Below, one piece after another: positions 12,749 through 18,303 of a DNA stretch of 33,801 nt (positions are counted from its first letter, which is position 1; each line of letters begins with the position of its first letter). The DNA comes from a virus. The notes under the pieces are model-generated. The model did not search any database. It had not been told where the DNA came from and worked only from the letters and a program-made list of their open reading frames with translations. A program made the translations under genes and the position numbers. The DNA lies in IMG/VR virus record IMGVR_UViG_3300043399_000064, positions 1 to 33,801 of that record. One strand, given 5' to 3'.

Positions 12749-12901
12749 TCAGTTAAACCAAAGCCACAGCCCATGCAGGATGCCAATTGGAAAAAAGATT
12801 GCGCCAGCTACCAAGAAGCCCCAAAAGCCATGTGCAAAGCAAGTGAAGATGTGGGTAAGCCAAGCAAGCGTGACTGTGATGCCAATAAACCAGCCCATCA
12901 T
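12749..12901 (-). CDS. Small two-span membrane protein (50 residues)
   Basis: A 50-residue hydrophobic protein starting MMGWFIGITVTLAWLTHIFT, then CFAHGFWGFLVAGAIFFPIG and ending GLWLWFN. The first ATG overlaps the MazG-like stop (ATGA, 12898-12901). Two short spans joined by a Gly/His segment resemble small inner-membrane proteins frequent in temperate and lytic phages, sometimes linked to superinfection exclusion, though that is not shown here. The plus-strand open frame across the same bases has no features. Confidence 0.78.
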   Translation of the reverse strand: MMGWFIGITVTLAWLTHIFTCFAHGFWGFLVAGAIFFPIGILHGLWLWFN

Positions 12902-13203
12902 GCTTCCTTCACAAAAATGCCGTCAGCGTTCATTGAACCCTTACGGTCTTTAATTTGCTCATAGGCGGCTTCAAGGCAATATTCCAAGTTCACATCCATC
13001 AAAGCGCAGACGTTAATCAGACAAACCACCGTGTCGCCAATAGCGTCTATCGTTTCCAACGTGTCTTTGGCTTTCAAAGCATCCATCAACTCGTTTAATT
13101 CTTCAATAGCTTTTACCCATTGAGCGCCAGGCGTACTGTTTGGGATGATTTTTCTCGCTTCCGACCAGCGAATCACTTTAAGTTCTGTTTCTGCGTAGCT
13201 CAT
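12898..13203 (-). CDS. MazG-like nucleotide pyrophosphohydrolase
   Basis: A 101-residue, all-helical protein with the MazG/dUTPase-like pattern: KAIEELNELMDAL at 31-43 (E34, E35, E38) and LETIDAIGDTVVCLIN at 49-64 (E50, D53, D57), where the acids bind the magnesium of an NTP. Phage MazG-like proteins hydrolyse non-canonical or signalling nucleotides to monophosphates and may lower ppGpp or cleanse the pool. The length fits a single-domain member. It is the second gene of the leftward operon, ATGA-coupled to the Cro-like gene before and the membrane gene after. Confidence 0.85.
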   Translation of the reverse strand: MSYAETELKVIRWSEARKIIPNSTPGAQWVKAIEELNELMDALKAKDTLETIDAIGDTVVCLINVCALMDVNLEYCLEAAYEQIKDRKGSMNADGIFVKEA

Positions 13204-13361
13204 TTTTTTCCTTTAAACCATTGTGGTTTTAACAATCTCAATTGCCAAATGCGAGCTTTTGGCACTTCTTTCCAAGCGGCAACAGCAGGTTGACTTATGC
13301 CAAGCAATTCGGCAAGCCTAATCTGCGAACCAGCTAATTTGATAAGTTCTTGTTTAGTCAT
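13200..13361 (-). CDS. Cro-like helix-turn-helix regulator (53 residues)
   Basis: A 53-residue protein starting MTKQELIKLAGSQIRLAELL, then GISQPAVAAWKEVPKARIWQ. The stretch SQIRLAELLGISQPAVAAWK is a textbook helix-turn-helix of the Cro/YdaS kind, with the recognition helix PAVAAWKE. It is the first leftward gene at the divergent control region, and two overlapping palindromes lie within 45 bases of its start, so it probably binds there. The stop overlaps the MazG-like start (ATGA). No CI-type partner or integrase gene is seen, so it may set early gene timing in a lytic phage. Confidence 0.85.
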   Translation of the reverse strand: MTKQELIKLAGSQIRLAELLGISQPAVAAWKEVPKARIWQLRLLKPQWFKGKK

Positions 13362-13370
13362 GCTTGAAAT

Positions 13371-13398
13371 GTAACATAAGCTGGCTTGTTGCAGTCAA
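13371..13398 (-). promoter_or_regulatory. Candidate early leftward promoter
   Basis: On the minus strand, TTGACT (13398-13393) and TGTTAC (13376-13371) are separated by 16 bases upstream of the Cro-like gene. The -35 is good and the -10 weak. The -35 box lies in the spacer of the TGTTGC/GCAACA palindrome, as expected for a repressible promoter. Confidence 0.4.
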
Positions 13399-13404
13399 GC
13401 AACA
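13384..13404. promoter_or_regulatory. Operator candidate: two overlapping palindromes
   Basis: GCTTG (13384-13388) pairs with CAAGC (13396-13400), and TGTTGC (13387-13392) pairs with GCAACA (13399-13404), both perfect. The sequence AACATAA also occurs twice nearby (13373 and 13402). This is the likely binding site of the Cro-like protein, controlling both early operons. Confidence 0.5.
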
Positions 13405-13427
13405 TAAACAAAATATTTTTTGCCTTC

Positions 13428-13457
13428 TTGCTAAATCTGCATAATCTCGGTTATAGT
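13428..13457 (+). promoter_or_regulatory. Candidate early rightward promoter
   Basis: TTGCTA (13428-13433) and TATAGT (13452-13457) are spaced by 18 bases and sit about 45 bases before the first rightward gene. It points away from the Cro-like gene and would drive the recombination operon. Confidence 0.5.
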
Positions 13458-13501
13458 TCATACATCCCGCAGCGCAACGCAAACGGTACTTAGGAAACAA
13501 A

Positions 13502-13702
13502 ATGAAACTTAACGACACCACCCGCACTTACCCCCGCACTATGCAGGAAGCCTACCCAAACACATATGACGCCATTGAAGCTCGTCAGCGTTGGGAATGG
13601 TTAGAAGGCCACCAATCAAACGCAGCAGCACAAGCTGAATTCTGGGTTTATATCGCCTGCGCTTTTGCCGCTGGTTTCGTAGTCTCTCAACTTTGGGGTT
13701 AA
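13502..13702 (+). CDS. Small membrane-anchored protein, first rightward gene
   Basis: A 66-residue protein with a soluble N-terminus (TTRTYPRTMQEAYPNTYDA) and a C-terminal membrane span (VYIACAFAAGFVVSQLW, about residues 48-64). The RTYPRT-EAYPN segment is a pattern I associate with short proteins in Burkholderiales phages, without known function. It follows TAGGAAAC, a fair ribosome binding site, and is the first gene after the divergent promoter region. The next tiny gene starts three bases after its stop. Confidence 0.82.
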   Translation: MKLNDTTRTYPRTMQEAYPNTYDAIEARQRWEWLEGHQSNAAAQAEFWVYIACAFAAGFVVSQLWG

Positions 13703-13704
13703 AC

Positions 13705-13791
13705 ATGGACTTTGGAATTGGATTCGCACTAGGATGGTTTTGCTGTCTTATTTTTGTTTTCTTGTTTACAGAATTAAGGAATAAATTATGA
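13705..13791 (+). CDS. Tiny one-pass membrane protein (28 residues)
   Basis: A 28-codon frame with a hydrophobic span (GFALGWFCCLIFVFLF) and a charged end (TELRNKL). Its stop overlaps the ERF start (ATGA, 13788-13791) and it begins just after the previous stop, so it fills the gap exactly. It resembles the 28-residue membrane gene at 11532-11618 in size and in the FALG-W pattern, which may be chance. Confidence 0.7.
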   Translation: MDFGIGFALGWFCCLIFVFLFTELRNKL

Positions 13792-14318
13792 AAAACATCG
13801 CATCTGCTTTGGTCAAAGCACAAAAAGCCTTTGGCCCTGCGCTCAAGACTTCCACCAATCCACACTTTCGCTCAAAGTATGCTGACCTTTCAGCTTGCGT
13901 TGAGGCTGTGATTGACGCTTTAAACAACAACGGCATCTTCCTTCTGCAAAAGAACTATGACTGCGCCGATGGCATCATGTGCGAAACAGTCTTTGTTCAC
14001 GAATCAGGCGAAATGCTTGAATGTGGAATTGTTCATTTTCCTGCTGTTAAGAAAGACCCACAGGGTTACGCTTCTGCGCTGACATACGCCAGACGATACA
14101 GCTTGATGGCGGCTTGCGGTATTGCTCCAGAAGATGATGATGGCAACAAAGCATCACGCCCTGTTAAAGAAGAAAAACCAACGCTAGACGCTAAACGCTT
14201 GCAAGGTGCAATTGACAAGATTCTTGCAGGCCAGTACACCACCGAGAAGCTGCGCGATACGTTCACACTTACGCCAGCACAAGATAAACAAGTTATTGAG
14301 GCACTTGCAAATGCTTAA
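13788..14318 (+). CDS. erf: ERF-family single-strand annealing protein
   Basis: A 176-residue recombinase of the ERF family, which anneals complementary single strands and circularises or repairs phage DNA. Diagnostic parts are NPHFRSKYADLSACVEAV at about 24-41 and the core GYASALTYARRYSLMAACGI at 93-112, followed by the acidic EDDDGN. A short C-terminal helical tail (KDTFTLTPAQDKQV-type) closes the protein. It lies directly before a YqaJ-type exonuclease, the standard exonuclease/annealase pair, and an SSB-like gene. It is ATGA-coupled to the tiny upstream gene and overlaps the exonuclease by 8 bases. Confidence 0.93.
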   Translation: MKNIASALVKAQKAFGPALKTSTNPHFRSKYADLSACVEAVIDALNNNGIFLLQKNYDCADGIMCETVFVHESGEMLECGIVHFPAVKKDPQGYASALTYARRYSLMAACGIAPEDDDGNKASRPVKEEKPTLDAKRLQGAIDKILAGQYTTEKLRDTFTLTPAQDKQVIEALANA

Positions 14319-14937
14319 AATTCGCGCCAGCTCACTCGCTGAGATAATGACAGACCAAAAAGGCAAGGATGAAACCTTGTCGGTTGGAGCCAAGACAGCC
14401 ATCACCAAGCAAGCAAAAGAGTTTGTTTACGGCTATGACGAACACTTCTCAAGCAAATACACCGAGAAGGGTTTGCTTGTTGAAGACCGTTCTATTGAGT
14501 TGCTTAACTCTGTGCTGTTCACGGACTTTAAAAAGAACACAGAGCGTAAAACAAACGAATGGCTAACTGGCGAAGCAGACATTGTTGCTGACCGCATTAT
14601 TGATATTAAGTCGCCTTGGTCTTTGTCTACGTTCCCATGCCTAGCATCAGAAGGTGAAAATAAGACTTATGAATGGCAGCTTCGTGGCTACATGATGCTC
14701 TGGGACTTGGATGAAGCACAGATTGCATATTGCCTTGTAAACACGCCTGACCACTTAGTTGGGTTTGAAAACAAGGCATTGCATCAAGTTGAGCATATTG
14801 CGCCAGAGCTTCGGGTTACGTTGCTCAACTACAAACGCGACAAAGCACTTGAAGACAAAATAAAATTCAAGGTTGACGAAGCGCGTAAGTTTTACGATTT
14901 GGTCGTAAAGCAAATTTCAGATGAACACTCTAAGTAA
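14311..14937 (+). CDS. YqaJ-type recombination exonuclease
   Basis: A 208-residue PD-(D/E)XK exonuclease like lambda Exo. Catalytic parts are LTGEADIV (D90) and IDIKSPW (D98, K100), with E57 as a helper acid and the family helix WQLRGYMMLWD at 122-132. It would resect double-stranded ends to feed the ERF annealing protein. The start at MLKIRASS (14311) is chosen: it overlaps the ERF stop by 8 bases and gives the family N-terminus RASSLAEIM; the longer frame upstream lies inside ERF. Length and context fit the family. Confidence 0.92.
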   Translation: MLKIRASSLAEIMTDQKGKDETLSVGAKTAITKQAKEFVYGYDEHFSSKYTEKGLLVEDRSIELLNSVLFTDFKKNTERKTNEWLTGEADIVADRIIDIKSPWSLSTFPCLASEGENKTYEWQLRGYMMLWDLDEAQIAYCLVNTPDHLVGFENKALHQVEHIAPELRVTLLNYKRDKALEDKIKFKVDEARKFYDLVVKQISDEHSK

Positions 14938-14946
14938 GGAAACAAA

Positions 14947-15198
14947 ATGGCAACAATTTATGAAGTGACTGTTCGCGCTGGCACATACCAAAAAGACGGA
15001 CAAGAAAAAGTGCGTTATCAGCGCATTGGCAGCGTCATTGAAACCAAGAAAGGTCCAATGCTAAAACTTGACCAAGTGCCATTGGTTGAAGGCGGCTGGA
15101 CAGGTTGGGCTTATCTCTTTGAACCACGCGAAGAAGGTCAAAAAACAGAGCCTAGCAAACCACGCGATAATTTCATGGATGACAAAATCCCGTTTTAA
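14947..15198 (+). CDS. SSB-like protein with bacterial SSB C-terminal tip
   Basis: An 83-residue protein 9 bases after the exonuclease. The N-terminal part is beta-rich (IYEVTVRAG, VRYQRIGSVIE, PMLKLDQVPLV, GWAYLFEP), fitting a small OB fold. The C-terminus NFMDDKIPF matches the conserved acidic DDxIPF tip by which bacterial SSB recruits repair and replication proteins. It is therefore probably a phage single-strand binding protein serving the ERF/exonuclease pair and able to dock host SSB partners. It is much shorter than typical SSBs (about 110-180), and the fold is inferred. Confidence 0.75.
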   Translation: MATIYEVTVRAGTYQKDGQEKVRYQRIGSVIETKKGPMLKLDQVPLVEGGWTGWAYLFEPREEGQKTEPSKPRDNFMDDKIPF

Positions 15199-15207
15199 TT
15201 GATTTTT

Positions 15208-15298
15208 GGGGGAAAGCGGATGCTGTAATGGAAAGCAGGGATGGTCTAAGGACACACCCATAAAACGCTGAGAGTACGGACAGTGCAGCGAGTACCCC
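15208..15298 (+). ncRNA. Structured RNA candidate between SSB-like and wHTH genes
   Basis: The 122-base gap between genes contains, on the plus strand, a GGGG/CCCC closing pair (15208-15212 with 15295-15298) around three hairpins: TGCT/AGCA (15221-15224, 15234-15237), GGG-GTC/GAC-CCC with an internal loop (15238-15259), and CGCTG/CAGCG (15266-15270, 15286-15290). GAGTAC occurs twice (15272 and 15290). The only open frames here are very short. The stems are short, so chance is not excluded. Confidence 0.35.
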
Positions 15299-15320
15299 AC
15301 CTTTTTGCATAGGAACCAAT

Positions 15321-15623
15321 ATGTTTAAATTTATACGAGCAAGAGCAACAGACGCAATCACCAGCTTTCAAGCGGCTGATTCAATCAAAGACGCAGCCAA
15401 GATGCACCAAGAAGTCATTGTGGCTGCACTGCAACGATTTGGGCCAATGGGTAAGGATGGAATTGCCAACGCCACAGGGCTTCAAAGCAACCAGGTGGCA
15501 AGACGTTTAAGTGAGTTAGAGAAGATGGATTGCATCGAGCAAACAGGCATAACCGTCAAATCAAACAGCGGTAGGCAAGAGCGTGAATGGCGCTACAAAC
15601 CAGTGCAAGAGAGTTTCCTATGA
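15321..15623 (+). CDS. Small winged-helix (MarR/ArsR-like) protein
   Basis: A 100-residue protein with a winged helix-turn-helix at about 27-80: EVIVAALQRFGPMGKDGIAN, then GLQSNQVARRLSELEKMDCI and a wing IEQTGITVKSNSGRQERE-W. The pattern of a helix, recognition helix and wing is common in small phage proteins related to MarR/ArsR domains. It has an N-terminal basic helix (KFIRARATDA). It may regulate the rightward operon or act in DNA handling; the exact role is unknown. ATG follows AGGAACC. Confidence 0.82.
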   Translation: MFKFIRARATDAITSFQAADSIKDAAKMHQEVIVAALQRFGPMGKDGIANATGLQSNQVARRLSELEKMDCIEQTGITVKSNSGRQEREWRYKPVQESFL

Positions 15624-15673
15624 GCCTTGTACTATTTGGACTTTTTATTGATTGGATTCTTGATGACTGTTAA
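15620..15673 (+). CDS. Possible 17-residue hydrophobic peptide
   Basis: A short frame (MSLVLFGLFIDWILDDC) that starts on the previous stop (ATGA, 15620-15623) and ends 11 bases inside the next gene. The exact coupling is suggestive, and the peptide is membrane-like, but it is so short that it may simply be a re-initiation bridge. Confidence 0.35.
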   Translation: MSLVLFGLFIDWILDDC

Positions 15674-15914
15674 TGCTTTTTCTCCAAAATACGTTGAAAC
15701 GTATATGCCAGAATTTATTTCTTCTATCCGTAAAGAAGCCGCCCAAAAAGCAAATGGCGTGAAGTACGGAACGATGGCACGAGCCACACGCGAAAGCGAT
15801 GGAACAACTAAGTCTAGTCCTTTGAGCGACTTTCCAAAGACTAAGCGCGTTTCGATTGAGCCAACTCAGTTTTACACTTATGCAAAGGCAGGTATGCCAA
15901 AGGGGTTTAAATGA
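15663..15914 (+). CDS. Small basic hypothetical protein
   Basis: An 83-residue protein starting MTVNAFSPKYVETYMPEFIS, Lys/Arg/Ser/Thr-rich with a helix (ISSIRKEAAQKANG) and a disordered basic middle (TRESDGTTKSSPLSD). A TTG start at 15627 would add 12 hydrophobic residues; the ATG at 15663 is preferred, with GGATTC ahead. Its stop overlaps the next ATG (15911-15914). No domain is recognised. Confidence 0.7.
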   Translation: MTVNAFSPKYVETYMPEFISSIRKEAAQKANGVKYGTMARATRESDGTTKSSPLSDFPKTKRVSIEPTQFYTYAKAGMPKGFK

Positions 15915-16105
15915 CTAAAGACACAGGCGGCGCAGCATTTCCAGACTTTATTAAAGATGGAATGACCTTGCGTGATTACTTTGCTGCCAAGGCGATGCAG
16001 GCATTTATTTCAAGTCCACATGTAAAGCCTACGTGTAAAGATAGTGAGATTTCTAAAGCAGCTTATTTGGTAGCAGACGCAATGCTGAAAGCGAGGGAAC
16101 AATGA
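15911..16105 (+). CDS. Small conserved phage protein (GMTLRDYFAAKAMQAF motif)
   Basis: A 64-residue protein with the very widespread phage motif DTGGAAFPD then GMTLRDYFAAKAMQAFI and a C-terminal helix AAYLVADAMLKARE. Hundreds of phages carry versions of it, in my recollection, always with unknown function. ATGA overlaps join it to both neighbours (15911-15914 and 16102-16105). The sequence suggests a compact helical fold with no enzyme motif. Confidence 0.85.
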   Translation: MTKDTGGAAFPDFIKDGMTLRDYFAAKAMQAFISSPHVKPTCKDSEISKAAYLVADAMLKAREQ

Positions 16106-16296
16106 GCGCAGGCGGAAAAGGACACGCACAACGGCCCACAGACCAAGCAAAGTTTTCTAGTGGCTATGACAACATTAAATGGACAAAAGAAGAAGATGAA
16201 GAATTTGAACGAATCACCGAAATACAAGACGGTTCTAGCACCCAACGCACCTTGGCCCAAGCAAGAAGTGCAAAAGAAACCTTACCGCCAGCGTGA
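16102..16296 (+). CDS. Small hypothetical phage protein (GGKGHAQRP motif)
   Basis: A 64-residue protein starting MSAGGKGHAQRPTDQAKFSS, a pattern seen at the start of short phage proteins, then IKWTKEEDEEFERITE. The last 20 or so residues look unstructured and share DNA with the start of another frame (16196-16441). ATGA coupling to the preceding gene supports the start. Function unknown. Confidence 0.7.
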   Translation: MSAGGKGHAQRPTDQAKFSSGYDNIKWTKEEDEEFERITEIQDGSSTQRTLAQARSAKETLPPA

Positions 16297-16441
16297 AGTT
16301 GGATTGAAAACAGTAAGGATTTCGTCAGAAAATGGGTCTTTAGACTATTTCCTGAAAACACATGAAGAACTTAATCAATCAAAGATTGCCACGAAATCTA
16401 GAGTCCGTGACAAGTTATCGGGGCGATTCACGAGTAATTGA
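16196..16441 (+). CDS. Small hypothetical protein overlapping the previous gene by 101 bases
   Basis: An 81-residue frame starting MKNLNESPKYKTVLAPNAPW, with a Pro/Lys-rich first half and a helical second half (GSLDYFLKTHEELNQSKIAT). An AAAGAAGAAG stretch lies just before the ATG. The C-terminal half occupies DNA that no other good frame uses, which supports it. The overlap with the gene at 16102-16296 is unusually long for this phage. Function unknown. Confidence 0.6.
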   Translation: MKNLNESPKYKTVLAPNAPWPKQEVQKKPYRQREVGLKTVRISSENGSLDYFLKTHEELNQSKIATKSRVRDKLSGRFTSN

Positions 16442-16448
16442 AGGCTGG

Positions 16449-16562
16449 ATGGGTCGTCAACAACGCATTGCAACTGTCAGAGAACAAAAGCTCTGGCGTT
16501 GCAAAGTGTGTGACGAATACTTCCAAACTCTAGGAGAAGCAAAGGGGCATCAACATGGTTGA
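16449..16562 (+). CDS. Tiny zinc-finger-like protein (37 residues)
   Basis: A 37-residue basic peptide (MGRQQRIATVREQKLWRCKV) with C18, C21, H34 and H36, the spacing of a one-finger CCHH module. The ATG at 16449 is chosen for its GAAGG site 8 bases after the previous stop; an upstream ATG at 16362 would give 66 residues but overlap the previous gene by 80 bases. It may bind nucleic acid or protein; the target is unknown. Confidence 0.65.
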   Translation: MGRQQRIATVREQKLWRCKVCDEYFQTLGEAKGHQHG

Positions 16563-16647
16563 AATTATTTGTTTTTTATTTGTTGCAGCAGTCTTTTATG
16601 TAACTGTGTTTTGCGTTGTACTTGCTTTGCTAATTAGTCAAGACTGA
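16555..16647 (+). CDS. Tiny one-pass membrane protein (30 residues), last rightward gene
   Basis: A 30-codon frame with an acidic start (MVE), a long hydrophobic span (ICFLFVAAVFYVTVFCVVLA) and the end SQD. It overlaps the zinc-finger-like gene by 8 bases and runs 18 bases into the convergent endolysin gene. It could be a regulator of lysis or simply a small membrane protein; nothing distinguishes these. Confidence 0.65.
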   Translation: MVEIICFLFVAAVFYVTVFCVVLALLISQD

Positions 16648-17232
16648 TAACGCTTGCGTGATGTGCTTCACGCGATCTTCAAGGCCAATAGTCCCGCCAT
16701 TGATCTTCTTGGTTAGGCCAATCCAATCACCATTTGCGGCTAGTCGGTTGCAATCGTGAGTAGACCAAAACCAGCCAGCAGTTAGGGCGGCAAACTTTGG
16801 AGTTGCCACAAGGTCAGGCTCCATCACAAAGTCAACGCCTAGTGCTTTTCCAGCGTGAAAATAATTTGCATGACCAGTAAGCTGAATACAGCCACGACCA
16901 CGGAAACGATACCCATCTCCAGACGCCTCGTCACGGTTTCCCATTCGATTTGAGTAAACCATGTTTGCAATTTTCTTAGGATTACCACCATACTGATTTG
17001 CAACTTCTAAAGTAGGAAAACGCTTTGCCCACAACTTCATTAAGGTTGCGGCACGATAGTTTAGATTTTCCTCAAGGATGCGAAAGTTACCGCACTCGTG
17101 AGAACACTGCCCAATGAAGGCAGCTTGTTTGTTAGGCGTATCAATCTGAAAACGCTCAAATGTCTCGTTTAGAGCATCTACCCATTCAGGGCCAATGTGC
17201 AACTTTGCTAGTTGTTCAGCGGTTACTGTCAT
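16630..17232 (-). CDS. Endolysin, GH19 chitinase-like lysozyme
   Basis: A 200-residue GH19-type phage lysozyme that cuts the glycan strand of peptidoglycan. The catalytic region is AAFIGQCSHECGNFRILEEN at 37-56 with the acid E46 and the second acid E54/E55 before NLNY. The substrate cleft motif GYRFRGRGCIQLTGHANY lies at about 107-124. There is no signal peptide or SAR-like N-terminal span, so it depends on a holin for export. It overlaps the spanin gene by 17 bases and is the last gene of the late operon. Confidence 0.93.
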   Translation of the reverse strand: MTVTAEQLAKLHIGPEWVDALNETFERFQIDTPNKQAAFIGQCSHECGNFRILEENLNYRAATLMKLWAKRFPTLEVANQYGGNPKKIANMVYSNRMGNRDEASGDGYRFRGRGCIQLTGHANYFHAGKALGVDFVMEPDLVATPKFAALTAGWFWSTHDCNRLAANGDWIGLTKKINGGTIGLEDRVKHITQALSVLTN

Positions 17233-17674
17233 TTACTTGGCTCCTTACTTGCTCATAAGCTGCGATGCAGGCGTTGAGCTTGTTGATTGCTCTGTCGCCT
17301 TCTGCTGCGAGTTCTGCAATAGCTCTAAGAGTCGCTTGCTCAGATTCGCTTCCTGCTTGGTTATCTCCGCTGGCAGTGGTGGAACTTGAACTCCCTTGTG
17401 GGCAACTTGAGTTGAGGCGCACCCTACCAGCACGAATGGCAATATCAAGATCAGTTTGTTTTTTAGTGACAACATCATTAGCCTCTTTCAGTTGTGAAGA
17501 TGTTTGGTTAAGGTCTTCAGCAAGTTTTTGCTCTTTAGCGCGTGACTGCTCATTAAGATTAGCAATCTCTGCTTGCATTTCTTGATTTCGCTCTTTGTAA
17601 CCAGTGTGTGTGCCGTACTTGTAAGTTCCAAGCACCACACAGATTACGCCAATAATCATCCATGGGTTAATCAT
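17216..17674 (-). CDS. Rz: Inner-membrane spanin (Rz)
   Basis: A 152-residue i-spanin. One N-terminal membrane span (MIIGVICVVLGTYKYG, about 6-21) is followed by a periplasmic coiled coil (MQAEIANLNEQSRAKEQKLA to about residue 70). A Ser/Gly-rich segment lies at 95-115 and a C-terminal helix with a cysteine (KLNACIAAYEQV) completes it. With Rz1 it fuses inner and outer membranes as the last step of lysis. The start at 17674 is chosen since the longer frame lies in the holin gene; it overlaps that gene by 8 bases. Confidence 0.9.
   Translation of the reverse strand: MINPWMIIGVICVVLGTYKYGTHTGYKERNQEMQAEIANLNEQSRAKEQKLAEDLNQTSSQLKEANDVVTKKQTDLDIAIRAGRVRLNSSCPQGSSSSTTASGDNQAGSESEQATLRAIAELAAEGDRAINKLNACIAAYEQVRSQVNDSNR
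17245..17478 (-). CDS. Rz1: Outer-membrane spanin lipoprotein (Rz1), nested in Rz
   Basis: A 77-residue lipoprotein entirely inside the Rz gene in another frame. It has a signal peptide (MMLSLKNKLILILPFVLVGC) with lipobox LVGC and lipidated C20. The mature part contains the Pro cluster VPPLPAE (about 32-38) and a Gln/Ser-rich helix, as in Rz1 proteins. Full nesting follows the lambda Rz/Rz1 architecture and fits a Gram-negative host. Two ATGs occur at its start (residues 1 and 2). Confidence 0.92.
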   Translation of the reverse strand: MMLSLKNKLILILPFVLVGCASTQVAHKGVQVPPLPAEITKQEANLSKRLLELLQNSQQKATEQSTSSTPASQLMSK

Positions 17675-18131
17675 TTGATACCCTTGCAAGTGCCAACTGC
17701 TCACGTTCTTGATCTGATTCAAGATGCTCTGGTGGCGTTGTAGGTGGTGGTGGTGGAGTCCACGATTCATCTAAAGCAGGATTGACCCATACAGGCAAAG
17801 CGCCCGATGGGTCGTTAGGCTTTGGGGGCGTTGTATCTCCCTTTACCTCTACCTTTGAAGCAATAGCCTGCGAGCCTGCTTGAATACCTTTACGGCTCAT
17901 TACGCCACCAATGCCACCAACAACAAGAAGAACAATGTCATTCAACATCTTGGTGTAAGCCATGTCAATAGGGGCCATTGACTTGATTGGCTGGACAACA
18001 AAAGTCACTGAGTAAAGCAAGGCAATCACAATGAAAGCCAAGATTAGCGTGACGACAACAACAACAAAACCCCAGACTAGGGTTTCAATCTGTTCAACGC
18101 TCAGACGATGCGGGTGGTTGGGCTGGCTCAA
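17667..18131 (-). CDS. Holin candidate with Pro-rich cytoplasmic tail
   Basis: A 154-residue protein with a long membrane segment (FVVVVVTLILAFIVIALLYS, about 22-41, possibly extending to 48) and a second weaker span (IVLLVVGGIGGVMS, about 66-79). A charged, Pro-rich tail (PPKPNDPSG, WTPPPPPTTPP) follows. It stands directly before the spanins and endolysin, the usual holin place, and is the best holin candidate. The long tail is atypical, and the 19128-19331 product is a possible alternative or antiholin. Confidence 0.7.
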   Translation of the reverse strand: MSQPNHPHRLSVEQIETLVWGFVVVVVTLILAFIVIALLYSVTFVVQPIKSMAPIDMAYTKMLNDIVLLVVGGIGGVMSRKGIQAGSQAIASKVEVKGDTTPPKPNDPSGALPVWVNPALDESWTPPPPPTTPPEHLESDQEREQLALARVSND

Positions 18132-18303
18132 TTTTCTTCTCCAAGATTGGTGCGACTAAATACTCAGGGCAAGTTTGAGTAAACAAACAACGTGGCTTCT
18201 GACATTCTGGCAAGTTGAACTTATCAGGGTCTTGGCAAACATAGCGATAGCGGTCTTCACAGCCAACCATCACAAAAAGAACAATTGTTAGTAGATATTT
18301 CAC
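18094..18303 (-). CDS. Small cysteine-rich lipoprotein
   Basis: A 69-residue protein with signal peptide MKYLLTIVLFVMVGC and a lipobox ending at C15. The mature chain is Cys-rich (C24, C34, C39, C45), with EDRYRYVCQDPDKFN and LPECQKPRCLFTQTCPE. Lipoproteins of this CEDRYRY type recur near late genes of aquatic phages, in my recollection, and their function is unknown; superinfection exclusion or envelope modification are guesses. It overlaps the holin candidate and the gene before it. Confidence 0.82.
   Translation of the reverse strand: MKYLLTIVLFVMVGCEDRYRYVCQDPDKFNLPECQKPRCLFTQTCPEYLVAPILEKKIEPAQPPASSER

Noticed and set aside
12695-12964. An 89-residue plus-strand ORF
   Set aside because: It lies antisense to the membrane protein, the MazG-like gene and the RNA hairpin, lacks a ribosome binding site and has no domain.
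13200-13501. A lysogeny module (integrase, CI, attachment site)
   Set aside because: Only a small Cro-like gene is visible; no recombinase or CI-like gene was found anywhere in the circle.
16656-16673. A terminator between the convergent operons (GCGTGA/TCACGC)
   Set aside because: It is a perfect 6-bp hairpin, but no T-run follows on either strand and it lies inside the endolysin coding region.
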